From Ceratobasidium sp. AG-K (taxonomy: Eukaryota; Basidiomycota; Agaricomycetes; Cantharellales; Ceratobasidiaceae), in assembly GCA_037039685.1 (NCBI GenBank), contig JAWNGF010000009.1:496001-560000 (forward strand): DNA of 64,000 nt, in the 5' to 3' direction. The translations under genes and the position numbers were made by a program. This document shows positions 12,024-22,990 of this stretch, piece by piece. Positions within the stretch are counted from its first letter, which is position 1; each line of letters opens with the position of its first letter. Below the pieces are notes generated by a model that was not told the origin of the DNA, did no database searches, and worked only from the letters and a program-made list of their open reading frames with translations.

Positions 12024-12526
12024 ACCCTCCTTAGAGTTGTTGGTTGCTTGGCTGCTATCCTACGTGCGCCACAACCTCGGCCCGGCCATCCTGCTATCAC
12101 GATGAAGCCACTCTTCCTAAGGCTTCCTTTTCGTAGGTTTGGTCGGGGTTATGCGCAATTTCTGGAAAGGTCTAAACTCAAATGTGCCGCTGGCCTGACC
12201 ACCCATCGGGGCATACTCTCCCACTTGGCGGAAAGCGTAATATTCTCTGTTATTGGGCGGCACCCTTTGATGGTCTACGTCAGAAAATTTGAAGTGGGCC
12301 TGAAGCATTCCTTCGCTGCAGCTGGTCGGTTCATGGTCGGGCGCTCTCAACACCAAACTGCTCCCAACACTGCGTCGCAGGTACGGGGGTGCTTCGAGCA
12401 TGTCAGTTATGAAAGGCTCCAGGCCTGGGTCAACCAGTCGCACTGGGTGGACTTGTACGCCTATTTAATACACCTGTATACGCTCACTCCAAAAGTCCAG
12501 CGGATTGACTAGGACCTTCCTGTCTC

Positions 12527-12542
12527 GGGGGGGGGGGGGGGG
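12527..12542 (+). repeat. Homopolymer run of 16 G
   Basis: An uninterrupted G16 tract in noncoding DNA. It is unusual for this window and may be length-variable or a sequencing trouble spot. Confidence 0.9.
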
Positions 12543-13930
12543 TGAGGCAAATGGCATGTTCTGCGTCGCGATCTCGTGTATAGATGGAATGTTGAGAGTA
12601 TATGCGAATGTCACCAGAATCTAGACCTAGAATTCAGGTGGCAAGCTTCCTCCGTGTGTCTTTCCGTACTCGGACAGCTTGCCTATTTTAGCCTCAGGAT
12701 AATTTGTACACCCCTTCAACTACATTTGTGTCTAGTAATTTTTTTAAATCCCTGGGTAACCCTGGTCTGTGCGCGAATGGGGATTGTGCAGATATTCCGT
12801 CATGATATATGGCATGCAGGTAGGGAAAGAGACCGATGCTCGCTTCAGCCACCAACGATAGTCTTCAAATCGGGTTGCATAGTTTTCGTCCCACCAATGT
12901 AGTGGGTGACAAAGTACTGCATTAGCCAGTGGCAAGTTATAGCTTATAAACATCTGCGAACCTGAGAGTGACTTTTCGATACACGTGGCTATCTAAGAAT
13001 GTCCGTCCTAGCGACAAACACGCCACTGGGATATTATAGATACAAGAAGCCCTGTCCACAGACATATAGGACTCGGTATGGAAGACAGCCACATGTTAGG
13101 GCTGATAGAACAGATGAGATGATTCAGCAGCGAGCTGTTGCGTTGATCCATCAATGAGTCCGAGGAGCTCGTTGATGGGAACTTGAGTGCTCCTGGAGTA
13201 CTCTAGAGCCTTGCGTCAAATCCTACGAGTCCATGGGAGCCTGTAAGCTAGTTGGCAGAGTAAAGGCAGTGGGCCGCCATCGGTCCTGGGATCTGATGTG
13301 CTGCTTCTGAGATTTCTTAGTGCCCCTGTGCCCTCCAAGACCTTCCTAGGGGAGGAAGGAGGCTCACTAACAGTTGCCAACTCTGACTAATCCAACACAG
13401 CTGCAGTTTAACCAGAAGCGCACTCGTCCTCTCCGCCCGTTTGGTTGTCCTGAGAACTCTCTGAATCCACCTTCATGAAATTAAATGCAATGCCACATTA
13501 TACTCTTCTAGCCCAAGCACCTCTGAGTGGGATAGAAATATCGGTCAACCTGTGTTTTCTTAATCACATTTGGACACGGTCACCTGGTACCAGTGGGGCG
13601 AATCGATCGGACTATATGCGGGTGAAAGCAACGGGATATTCTCTACGGGCAGCCCGACTGAACTTATTTAATCACGATACCATTTACTGAGAGTAAACCG
13701 GGTAACAGGGCTTGAGGCTTCACCCATGCCTGCCTAGAACTTATGGTGAAATTGCAGACGGTAGTCAGGCTTACCCAGCCAGCGAAATGGCCCTAGCCCA
13801 AATACAGCATCGGTTTGGTTAGCAAGGACACGATCCAAACGTTTGGGTTGAGAACGAATCAATTAGAGACCTCCGAGGCTACAAGGTACACATGCTACGC
13901 ATCATAGACAAAGTGAAGAATTAATTGAAT

Positions 13931-16124
13931 TTACTCCCAAGTCCAGTTGTCATGATCCATGTCCAACCGTACTGCGGTACCATTTGTAATACCCGGCTCT
14001 CCATCCAAGTAAGTACGGAGTTGACGTGGCCGCGCCCAAGTACAGGCTGTATTGTCAGATGAAGTGCACAATCCAACATTGTAGGAATCTACGTGGCTGG
14101 AGTTTGAAGCGCACCTCGGAACTATAGCCTGCAGTGTTTGGATTCACATTCAATGGATTATTCGTACCGATATGAGTAACGGCTCACCGAGTATACTCTA
14201 TCGTCGCCGGCTTTGAGACTAGCTGTCCCATACGTAGATGAGACGATAGTGGCATTAGTTGAGGGTTTGTACTCAAGGCAGTTCTGCTCGATCGTGAGGT
14301 ATGTGAAAGAGGCAAGGTCAATCAGCTGAAGGACAGTCGAGTCCAGCCTAAGCTTATAGAATGATGTATCATTGTTCGACAATGGCGCGAGTGTTTGCTA
14401 TAGGTCGAGAGTAAGCAGCGTCCCTTCGTAGGATTATTGACTCACCGAGAGTGGCCCCTTCATATCGGAATACTTGGATGAGACGCTATTACCAACACCA
14501 CTGAAACTTGCGGCAGTAAGTACGTCCTGACGATAAGGACCTGAGAATAATGGCGGGACGTAAGCCAAATGCCAATGCTCGCTTGAAGGAAACTTGGCAT
14601 ACCTCCTGGTCCGTTGGATAAATTACATGTCTATCGGCCTAGCTGTCAGTTTTGATAGCTACCGTTTCATGAAGACCCACCTTGACAATGAAATACCACC
14701 AACATGAGGTCTGGCCCTTATTTCCCCACGCGCCTTGGTAATTGAGCCAGGCTTGGTCTCCGGTGTATGCTGCGGACTGAAGATATTCTATAGGGTAGAT
14801 GTTGTCCTTGCCATGCCACACCGAACCTACGCAGGTGATCAGACAAGTCGATGGTTGGCACCGATTGCAGCCTACCTCCGTCCCGGGTCTCATCCTTGAG
14901 TTGATAAATAATGATCTGTTTGCCCAAACTCGTGAACCCAGGTTGATGCAAGTGTCCAACCGTATACTTACATCCTGGTAAACCCAGGTTCCTGGCCCTG
15001 GCCAAATTCCATGAGAACCGCTCGCTACGTATCCCAGCGGCCTGTCTTCTCCAGAAGGCTTGAGCACGTCACTCCACGGTCTAGTTCTATTGAATTGATA
15101 GATTTAGCAACGGCTCTGTGAATGTTGTTAAGTTTCTCACCCGGCGCCATTCCCGGTCGAATGAGCATTATAATCGGCTGAAATGGCAACTCCTATATGT
15201 GAAGCGTTTTATATGAGGCTTCTTTAAAAAGTTGTTGGCCTCCACCTACCATTGAGAGTTCGAACTGTCATGCGCTAAGACTCTGGATTAGGTTGTGTAA
15301 TAGGCATGTGCAAGGTATTGCTCACCTCCCAGTCGCCAATATCTATCAAACGGAATCAATAAACGCTACACCCTAGACCTTAATTTACAACTCACGATTA
15401 CCGACTCTTCCGAGTGCAATAATATCTTTCCCCAGATTATATGGGAAGAATATCCTATAGGAGAATGCACAGGTTAGTCCCGTGGCCAACAAGATGGACA
15501 CTCTGAGTCACACCAGTAGAAAAAGTCGACTATGCCACCCTCCTTTGGTACAATGAATGTGTATCTAAAGCCGAGCTTAGCTAGAGAGTAGTCCAGCCAT
15601 ATCAGGAGCACTCACACAGGTACTTTGTTCGTTGCAGGGTTAGTACCTGTAAGATAGCCAGCATTGGTGTCAGACACGGTCAACCACGTGCTAGCGCCTT
15701 TTCCTAGCACTGTGTCCAGATTGGAGGCGGTCAGTGGGGACGGTTGCGATGCGAGTCGCTTTCCGGCGTCATCGTTGACCTTGGATGCCGCCGTTTGGCA
15801 TCAACGCAATAATCACTATAGAGAATGAAGACGTACGACATAATGTGGGAGCATATGCTCGACGCTCGACGGGAAATATTTCTCATCGGGGCTGACAATG
15901 GCACAGGCCTATCAGCGACGTTGATTCAGTACAATGAGATATGACACTGACCTCAGTCGGAATTGGGGAGCATATTTCTGCGCTAGAGCGATATGCTCCG
16001 ACGACACTGCTCCGAGAACAGGGGCAAACAAAGCGGTTAATGCAAGTAAGGAGTGACGCTGTTCCCAAGCAAGACGTTGTATTCGTTAGTAAGTCGTATT
16101 ATTTTATCAAGGGGTACACACCAT
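13931..16124 (-). CDS. Secreted Vps62-domain protein
   Basis: About 14 exons. The ATG at 16124-16122 forms the whole coding part of exon 1; a 63-nt intron (16121-16059, branch site TTACTAAC) joins it to RHSLLALTALFAPVLGAVSS, giving a good signal peptide. The mature part reads PDEKYFPSSVEHMLPHY, LTASNLDTVLG, YTFIVPKEGGIVDFFYW, IFFPYNLGKDI, then DIGDWE, RMTVRTLNG, VASGSHGIWPGPGTWVYQD, YTGDQAWLNYQGAWGNKG and NLSNGPGG. These are hallmarks of the Vps62 family (PF06101), common in secreted fungal proteins of unknown activity. A C-terminal extension of about 130 residues (from SVSSKYSDMKGPL to DNWTWE) holds paired cysteines and possible N-glycosylation sites and is not recognised. Despite the family name, the signal peptide argues for secretion rather than vacuolar sorting. 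Confidence 0.82.
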
Positions 16125-16202
16125 GTTCGATGATCCAATAAAACGAGAAGTAGGGGAGGAAAGGGGAGACTGAAGTTAGCCAGCCACGATATCTCCCTAC
16201 TT

Positions 16203-16210
16203 CTTTTATA
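16203..16210 (-). promoter_or_regulatory. TATA box of the Vps62-domain gene
   Basis: TATAAAAG on the minus strand, about 80 nt before the ATG at 16124. It supports the start codon chosen for that gene. The rest of the 16125-16526 gap shows no gene. Confidence 0.5.
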
Positions 16211-16526
16211 GCATCTGAATCACGAAACCTCACTAGCAAAAATTGCGAAGAGCCTTGTCCGGGCAGCCTCTCGGAGGTTGTAGTCCACATGGTGCAACCT
16301 ACAGAGACGGAGAACCGGAGGGACCGGAATGGTTCTGGTGTGAAATCAACAAAAGTTGACGTGCTTATTGATTAACTATATTGATTCACAAAAGGAGCAC
16401 ACGGCATCATGGCCGGTAGTTCACCTAAGCGAGCCAGGAACGTGTGTCAAGGTCAGACAGCGGCCTGAAAAAGCAAGCGAAAAAAGCACGTGCCAAGAAT
16501 CCCCCGATAACCGCACCTTCTGTAGA

Positions 16527-19500
16527 CTACTTCGCGGCCATAGCATGTGCAGCGACGGCATCCGCATTTGTATCTAGCTGATTCGTCAGTGCTGTCTTGG
16601 GAATAACGGTGGCGTCTTTGTTGCTAAGGATCAAATTCAACTCCTCCATGAGCGTGTTGTGTCGGAACGCCAAGCGTTTATCGGGAACGTTAGTCTGGAA
16701 TTCATTGTCGAGGACCAATTAGCCAATTTGCGCCTAAAGAGTTATAAGATTCACTAGCCTTGTTAATATCGTTGCCGGCTGCCCCGGGTAGATACCATTT
16801 TTTCCCAATCCAGTGGCGTTTTACCTCCATCTCAAATCCACTCTGGATAACCGAGTTGCGAGCCAGTTCGGCCAACCCAGCTTGACCAAATTTGTAGATC
16901 TGTTGATATCGTATCAAGCTTTAGATCTAAATGGTACTAATCCGTTACTGACGTGAGCGGCCACACTATACTCCTCAAGCAGAGGCTCCTGAAAACAGAA
17001 GATGAATCAGCATGGATAATCGCACATTTACGCGAGGCGCTTGCCTTGGTGAAGTGGAACTGCAATGGGTCATCTGTACTCAAGCTAACGTTGAGGCCAA
17101 TCTTGAAGAACTCTGGCAACGGATTGCGGTCATAGCTCAAGAACAGCGCATTGTTACTCAAGGGGCTCATCGCTAGACCGATCTGCTTGAGATAGAAGAG
17201 ATACTGCAAGGCGGGGACTTTCCGCAGTAGAATACCATGTGAGATAGAGTGGGCGGTCAGGAAGGCAGCAGCCAAGTGGTCCGTATCCCCAGCCTCCCCA
17301 GAGTGTGGTCGGAATACAAATGTATCTAACATGGAACGTGAATCAATCAGCAAGCTTCCGAACTACTCCAGACAGACTTACTAAACCCTCGAGCTTGCCT
17401 CCAGCAATTTAAACTTGTCATGTTTGCAAACATATAGTACATCCTAGTCGCCAGTCAGTTATTCAAGCCACGCTTAGCAAAAAGAAGAGATTGTACCAAT
17501 AACTGTACGGCGGGTTTTGTGGTGTATTCCAGTCCTTAGGGTAAGGGAACTTTCGGTATATGCGCCTCTCTGGCTTCGACTCATCATCCACACAATCAAT
17601 TCCAACCACGCGCTGGAGGAATACATGCAGTTCGGGGTGGGTCTTTGGGTCTTTGGTTACTTCAAAAAGAGGCTGGAATATATCTGCACGAGGAGTAATA
17701 TCAGTAATTGAGACCATTAGGTATAAAGGGCCCCATACTATGTAAAAGCTGTGAGAAATTGGTGATTGTTCCGTTGGCCTTGTAGATGTCGTACAATCGT
17801 GGGATCTGGATCAACCACCGTACATTATGGGAGAATAGCTCGTTATCTACTATCCATTTCGCGAGTTTATCCCACTCTGCCGGTGAGCGACCATATACAC
17901 TGATCCGCCACTCGCAGTTCTAGTCACAGAGTTTCAAAAGTTACTGGATAAAGGCGGTCGAAATACCTACCTGGTACTTGCTTTGCTCCAAGTCGGTCAT
18001 CACCTCTATTTTAGAATTAATTAGCATAAATCGCAGGTGGGGTGTATGCGTGTCAATACCTTTGGTGAGCTCTGCAAGATACCTCCCTTGGATGTGGTTA
18101 TCTGTCTTCATGAATATCTCTCTGAGTCGTGCCTCGCCAATCGGATTGTACTTCAAATTGAACTTGTCAAATCGATGAAATGCTTCTTGGTGGGCGTGCA
18201 TATCAAGCGTATCAATTGAGAGGTCATATGCAGTTAGATTGAGGGATTCAAACACTTCGCGCAATGTGAGCTCTTTGCCATCGCGAACAATCACTTTGTC
18301 CTGAATTAAGGGGTTAACCGACGTACATTATTTGCCTAGGGGGTATGTTACTCACGTCTGGATGATGCTTCATTTTATGTTTGATAAAACGCAACAGATG
18401 CTTCTGGTTCATCATGCTAGAATGGTGCACGTGTGTGTCGACTTTGCGGAGATTATAAAAGTCGCTAAAGCGCAATCGTTGGTATCCACCACAATATGTG
18501 AATTGCTAGAAGCGTACCGATGCGGGACGCTCTAATTTAGAACCGTTTAGAAAAGTCCCACATCAAGCATATTCACATACCTTCATGTCCGATAGTTCTT
18601 GATATTCGTTAAGTAGGCTGTACATCTGCCACTTGCTAGATAGGTATTTCAACCGACGGAAAGCAAAACTTTTAGTCGGTCCATCAGTGACTATGCTCAG
18701 CACTTTATCCAGGTCAACAAAAAAGTCCTTTATGGTTGGAACGTTGAATAACGGCTGGCGTTCCTGTGCTGAAAGTACATAATAATCCATTCAGCGCCAG
18801 GGATTTACACTCACGATTCCACACTAACCATCGATATCTTCATAGATTTGAAAAACGCCCTTTTCATCCATCTCCCAGTCCCAAGGACCTTCATCGGGTA
18901 TCTCGCAGCTCGAAAAATTGAAAGGAATGTCACCATTGTCATGTGCATGAATCTCTGGTGTACGCGTATTAGAGGCTTTGAACTTCCAATGAGGAGGGGG
19001 CGGAGGTGGGTATATCTTCCATGGCTTTGGATGGGTGTTGTTTGATGCAGGGGGTTTCGAGGTCGTATTGGCTGTGGGGGCACCGTTGAAGGTGCCGTCA
19101 TAGTGCCGCGGGTCATCACCGAGCCTTTGAAGAGATACAGTCATGTATTTATCCCTCAGATCTAAGCATGTCTGAAATGATGAGTAAAGCTCCTTTAGTT
19201 CCGCTGTGAGAGGCGGAGCTGGCGAAGGTCCTAGCCCAAACTATATAAATCTGGTGCAGCCGACTAAGGTTGCGAGAGCGGGCTCACCATGGTTGGCTTG
19301 GAGCTCTGAAATAACTTCGCTCTCCTCCTCCGTTGTCAAATGTGGGGCAATGAAGTTCGCGTGTAACCAAGCTTGAGAACGAGAAACACTATCTTTCCTT
19401 GCCTGGTCGTCGAATGGCGAGGTTTGACGAGCAAGGTCAGGAATTTGCTCGAATTTAAGAGAGCCAGGGGCGAATGAAGATGCTCTCGACCTGCTGGGGC

Positions 19501-19896
19501 CTGTGTGAGGGGCACCATCCTGAGAACCATGGTGGTGCGCAAGTAGTTTCTCCTCGAGCTACACGGACGATATTTGTTCCAAACGTTGAAACGGAAAGAC
19601 GGTCGCGAGATTTATTCGTGTCTAAGATGGATTGAAAATGACAAAAATACTGAAAACACTTACGCTTTGCATGCGTTTCTCCTCGTGATACTCGAAAAAG
19701 CCCGCACCATGAGAGCCCTTGACCATGTTGTGTGAGTTTTATGACTGGATTGCTGGTGACTCGCCCCACCCCCGAGCTCGTTTATCGCAACAGATTTTGG
19801 GTTTCAACTCACCAATTCATGATAGTCAGCTGGTGGGGAGAGTCCACCGTCCTCTCCACGGGTGAGCGTCAGTCCCGTTTCATTCTCGCGATCCAT
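16527..19896 (-). CDS. AMD1: AMP deaminase
   Basis: The enzyme converts AMP to IMP in purine nucleotide balance. The start ATG at 19896 opens [11 protein letters not shown]. The N-terminal regulatory part contains [30 protein letters not shown] and [19 protein letters not shown]. The catalytic TIM barrel follows, with metal-binding [100 protein letters not shown] and [16 protein letters not shown]. The C terminus has [11 protein letters not shown] and GNDINK joined to [20 protein letters not shown]. That last join needs an intron with a GC donor (AAG|GCTAGT). Many short introns occur throughout; the one after KRMQS is about 105 nt. Length (about 830 residues) fits fungal AMP deaminases. Confidence 0.93.
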
Positions 19897-21823
19897 GGTC
19901 AAATATTCAAGCGTCGGATTCCTATAGTCGTTTAATTATATTTCTCCCTTTGATAATGCGGCGTGTGGGAAATATTGTCGTTGACCGAAGTACAGCAGCG
20001 TGGTCAAGTACGAAAATGGGATGGGGTTTGGCGGGCGCATCACGTGAAGCATTCGGATCCGGTTCTATCAATCATCAGTTCCTCTCAACCTCATCTCCTG
20101 GCTCACAAATAGGCACACAAAAAACAAAGGGCTGTGATGCATAGAAATCCATGTGTACGCGGTATTGTGGGCGATTATCCCTTTGGGGTTTTGGTTAGCA
20201 TATTATGTTGACCACGCGGTCGTGGTTGCGGGCGAGGTATTTAATTAATTATCGACGTCCATTCAGAGCTTGGCCAGGATTATTTTGTGGCCGAGACAGG
20301 GCACCAAGGACAACCTGAAATTCGGCCATGATACTTTTTCACGTTGCGAATGCAAATCTGCAGCAACACCCCGAGTAGCCTGATTATTTTGTAGACGTGG
20401 CTGGAGCGTGCTCCTCCGCTTCGATATGGACATTGTATACTTGAACTATGCTGATGACGCTACCCAGAAATCGGAGTGTAAAGTGTGTAAGGGTGGGGGA
20501 TAACGTATCTAGGCATCGCTCTGCTGGATAACAACCGTCTTCCTCGTTCCTACTCTCAACCATCCTAACGAAACCTATCCCCTGTGATACTATATAGCGG
20601 GAAATTCAGTAGCGTGTAGAGCGCTGTCAGGCGACCGCATTCTCAGAGTTCAATGGACAGCCTGCGTTGGCTTCTGCAAGCCATCGGGCGCTGGGTGTTC
20701 TGACAAAAGAGGGCACTTGAAGTCCATCCTAGGTTTGGGATATCTTTAGCCTGTGACTAAACATGAAATTGATCCCCAACCGATGCGTTCAAGCATCGCA
20801 GACCACACCCTGCGCATACAAGCTTGATATTCCATATTTGGTTGTTTAGTCATGTCATCAAATTGCGTAGCTTTGGAAAATGCTATTTGCGCCCCATGAG
20901 TGAATGGGATTATGGCAATGTTATAATGGTCTCCCACGAGGTTTTCCAGAGAATGTGTGGAGATACAAATCTTCGCGAGCGGCCTTATCAAACATCAGAA
21001 GTCACCCCATTATACATTCTGACTCGAGGGAGTCCGGGGAAAGGCACCGGCTTCGTCGCACTCGCCGCTGTTAAGCTCCCGGGTTAAGCTGCGCACTTTT
21101 TTCAACTCTGTTTCGACCCTACATAACCTCATTTATTCCCCAGCAACGGGTGAGGTCCACGACAACAACGTCTCCGGTGCCTGATTTGAGCCGTGTTGAC
21201 GCTCGGTGACTGCCATTTCCGATAAAAACTTGTGATAATCGTGCCGTCTGCTTCGGAGTTGGTGACCCTGATAAATTACCCCCACAGAACGCAGACGTAA
21301 ATTTACTTGGTCTAGACCGATCACCGCCGGACGGTCGCCGGGATATCCAGGGCAAATTGGTGCGAGTAAGCATCAGTGTGTTTTTGCTTTTGTTTTTGTT
21401 TTTTGCATGAGAACGGCAGAGAATGGTAGAATGTGTTGATGTCATGGCAACATCGAGACGTTAAGTCACCAATGTGGCACTGCAAAAACTTTGTTGCCTT
21501 GGCAAATGGATCTCCCACTGAATAGACTTCCCGAGGCGCCCTATTTTTTGGGGGATAGCCAGGGCGATCTCTTTGCCTAAATAGGAAAGGCCGTCCTCGG
21601 TTTCTCGGGCTTTGTTCAGTGTCGCCTGAAAATAGCTGTGTGCAGACAGCGCCGAGTGGTGGCACCAAATCCGGTTTCTGTGTATCAAAGGATTTTGTCA
21701 TATTGAGGCGCTATAAGATTGGACATTCTGAAAGTGATGGAGCCAGCATCTCCCCCCTCAGTTCCCTCATCTCTTCCTCGCCCTGACCCCAGGCCAGTCA
21801 TCCCTTTGAAACTCTCCTTTGAA
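19897..21823. other. Intergenic region, no gene seen
   Basis: About 1.9 kb between the divergent AMP deaminase and RlpA-like genes. Open frames (for example 21321-21701 minus, 126 codons, and 20824-21087 plus) lack any family pattern and have repetitive or random composition. It presumably holds both promoters. Confidence 0.55.
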
Positions 21824-22488
21824 ATGTATTCTCGATTCTTTCCTTTTGTTTTCATCTTTACCCTCGTGGTTTCAGTTTTTGCTGCTCCGACAAACATTCC
21901 CGTCGCTCTCTCTGACCTCGCTCCTGAGGCAAGGTCTGTAGACGAAGACATCGAAGCTCGTGGTGTCTCCGTCCTGGAGGCTCGTGCTACTTCTGGCAAA
22001 GTAAGCCATTGTTGTTGCGTGCCAACGCGTTGCTCATCCTGTTACCTCAGGCTACTTTTTACAATCCTAGCGTCGGAACTGGAGCTTGTGGATGGAGGAA
22101 CAAAGACTCTGAGCTCGTAGTCGCGCTTGGTCCTTCGAAGTACGCCGGCGGGAAGAAATGTGGCAAGGTATGAGCAAGGATATCCATAGTTGGAGGACAT
22201 ATTGCTGATATGTGCTTTTAGTTCGTGACTGTAAAGTCTGGCAATAAATCAGTCCGGGCTAAGGTTGTCGATCTTTGTCCTTCTTGCGGGTCGAGCAATC
22301 TTGGTTAGTTTACCTTTATTGCCGGGTAGATGTGATTAACATGGTTTTCTTTCAGACCTGTCTCCCAAGGCTTTCCAGAAGCTCGGTCCACTGAGCAAGG
22401 GCGTTTTGAAGGTCTCGTGGAACGTAAGTCGTTTTGTTTACACAAATTGATATGTGTATCCTTACACACGTGTTCTCAGTTTAGCTGA
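21824..22488 (+). CDS. Secreted RlpA-like / barwin-like double-psi beta-barrel protein
   Basis: Five exons: 21824-22000, 22051-22167, 22222-22303, 22356-22423, 22480-22488. The product has a strong signal peptide (MYSRFFPFVFIFTLVVSVFA-AP). A short propeptide-like stretch with repeated E-A-R motifs (PEARS, IEARG, LEARA) precedes a compact domain ATFYNPSVGTGACGWRNKDS, VVALGPSKYAGGKKCGK, VRAKVVDLCPSCGSSNLDLS and AFQKLGPLSKGVLKVSWNFS. The conserved cysteines and the Asp of VVDLCPSC are those of the expansin/RlpA double-psi beta-barrel. Small secreted members are often induced in fungi during host contact; binding to wall polysaccharide is inferred, not shown. An upstream in-frame ATG at 21719 would add a non-secretory leader and is rejected. 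Confidence 0.92.
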
Positions 22489-22990
22489 TTGATTGAAACT
22501 GCCTGGATTGCTACTTGCGGGATTTCTCGATGATCCAACCAAGCTATCGAAGAATTTGGTGCCAGACACCTGTACAATCCTTGCATGGTCCAAGGCTGGA
22601 TATTGTTGAAAATTGCTGCGGTCGGTTGATTGTATCTTTATCCTTTCCCGTAGGAGTTTTGTATACTTCACCTGGACGTGATCGTTGTTTATTCTTAGTT
22701 ATGCTGTTGTACTGGTATCAATAGCCCCTTAGCTACTCTGTTGCGTTACACGTTTGTATCTCTTTCAAGTTACTTTGCAGGCAGAGCGTGTGATGTTGAG
22801 ATCCCGGATGCACGAGTGAGATCGGATATTATTGGAAACAAGTGGGACAGGGTCGAAATCATTGCAGTCGCTGACGCGTGACTCAATCGACACAGCCACA
22901 TTTATTCGACTTTGACTCATGGGTCGCAACAGAGCGCCACAGCAGTGTGTCATGGTTCTAGTAAAACATGTATCAATTACGATGCACATA
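22489..22990. other. Intergenic region between convergent genes
   Basis: About 500 bp separating the stops of the RlpA-like and TAF6 genes. No gene pattern was seen; it should hold both 3' UTRs. Confidence 0.6.

Larger units (their letters stand above)
11929..13930. other. Two-kilobase stretch without a supported gene
   Basis: Apart from the TATA box and a G16 run (12527-12542), nothing firm is seen. Both strands are open for over 300 nt around 12117-12443 (minus frame with ATG at 12404-12402; plus frame with only a TTG or late ATG), but neither matches a known family. The minus frame, containing YYAFRQVGEYAPMGGQASG, looks somewhat protein-like and could be an exon relic. The region 12600-13930 shows only short frames. 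Confidence 0.45.

Noticed and set aside
12048..12512. Open frames of 154 (plus) and 108 (minus) codons over the same DNA
   Set aside because: The plus frame starts only with TTG, neither strand matches a family, and openness on both strands suggests chance or a relic.
12527..12542. G16 run as a functional quadruplex element
   Set aside because: A single homopolymer in noncoding DNA with no nearby promoter; more likely a slippage tract.
21321..21701. Minus-strand frame of 126 codons with ATG
   Set aside because: Random-looking composition with a repetitive K-Q tract, no family pattern and no splice or promoter support.
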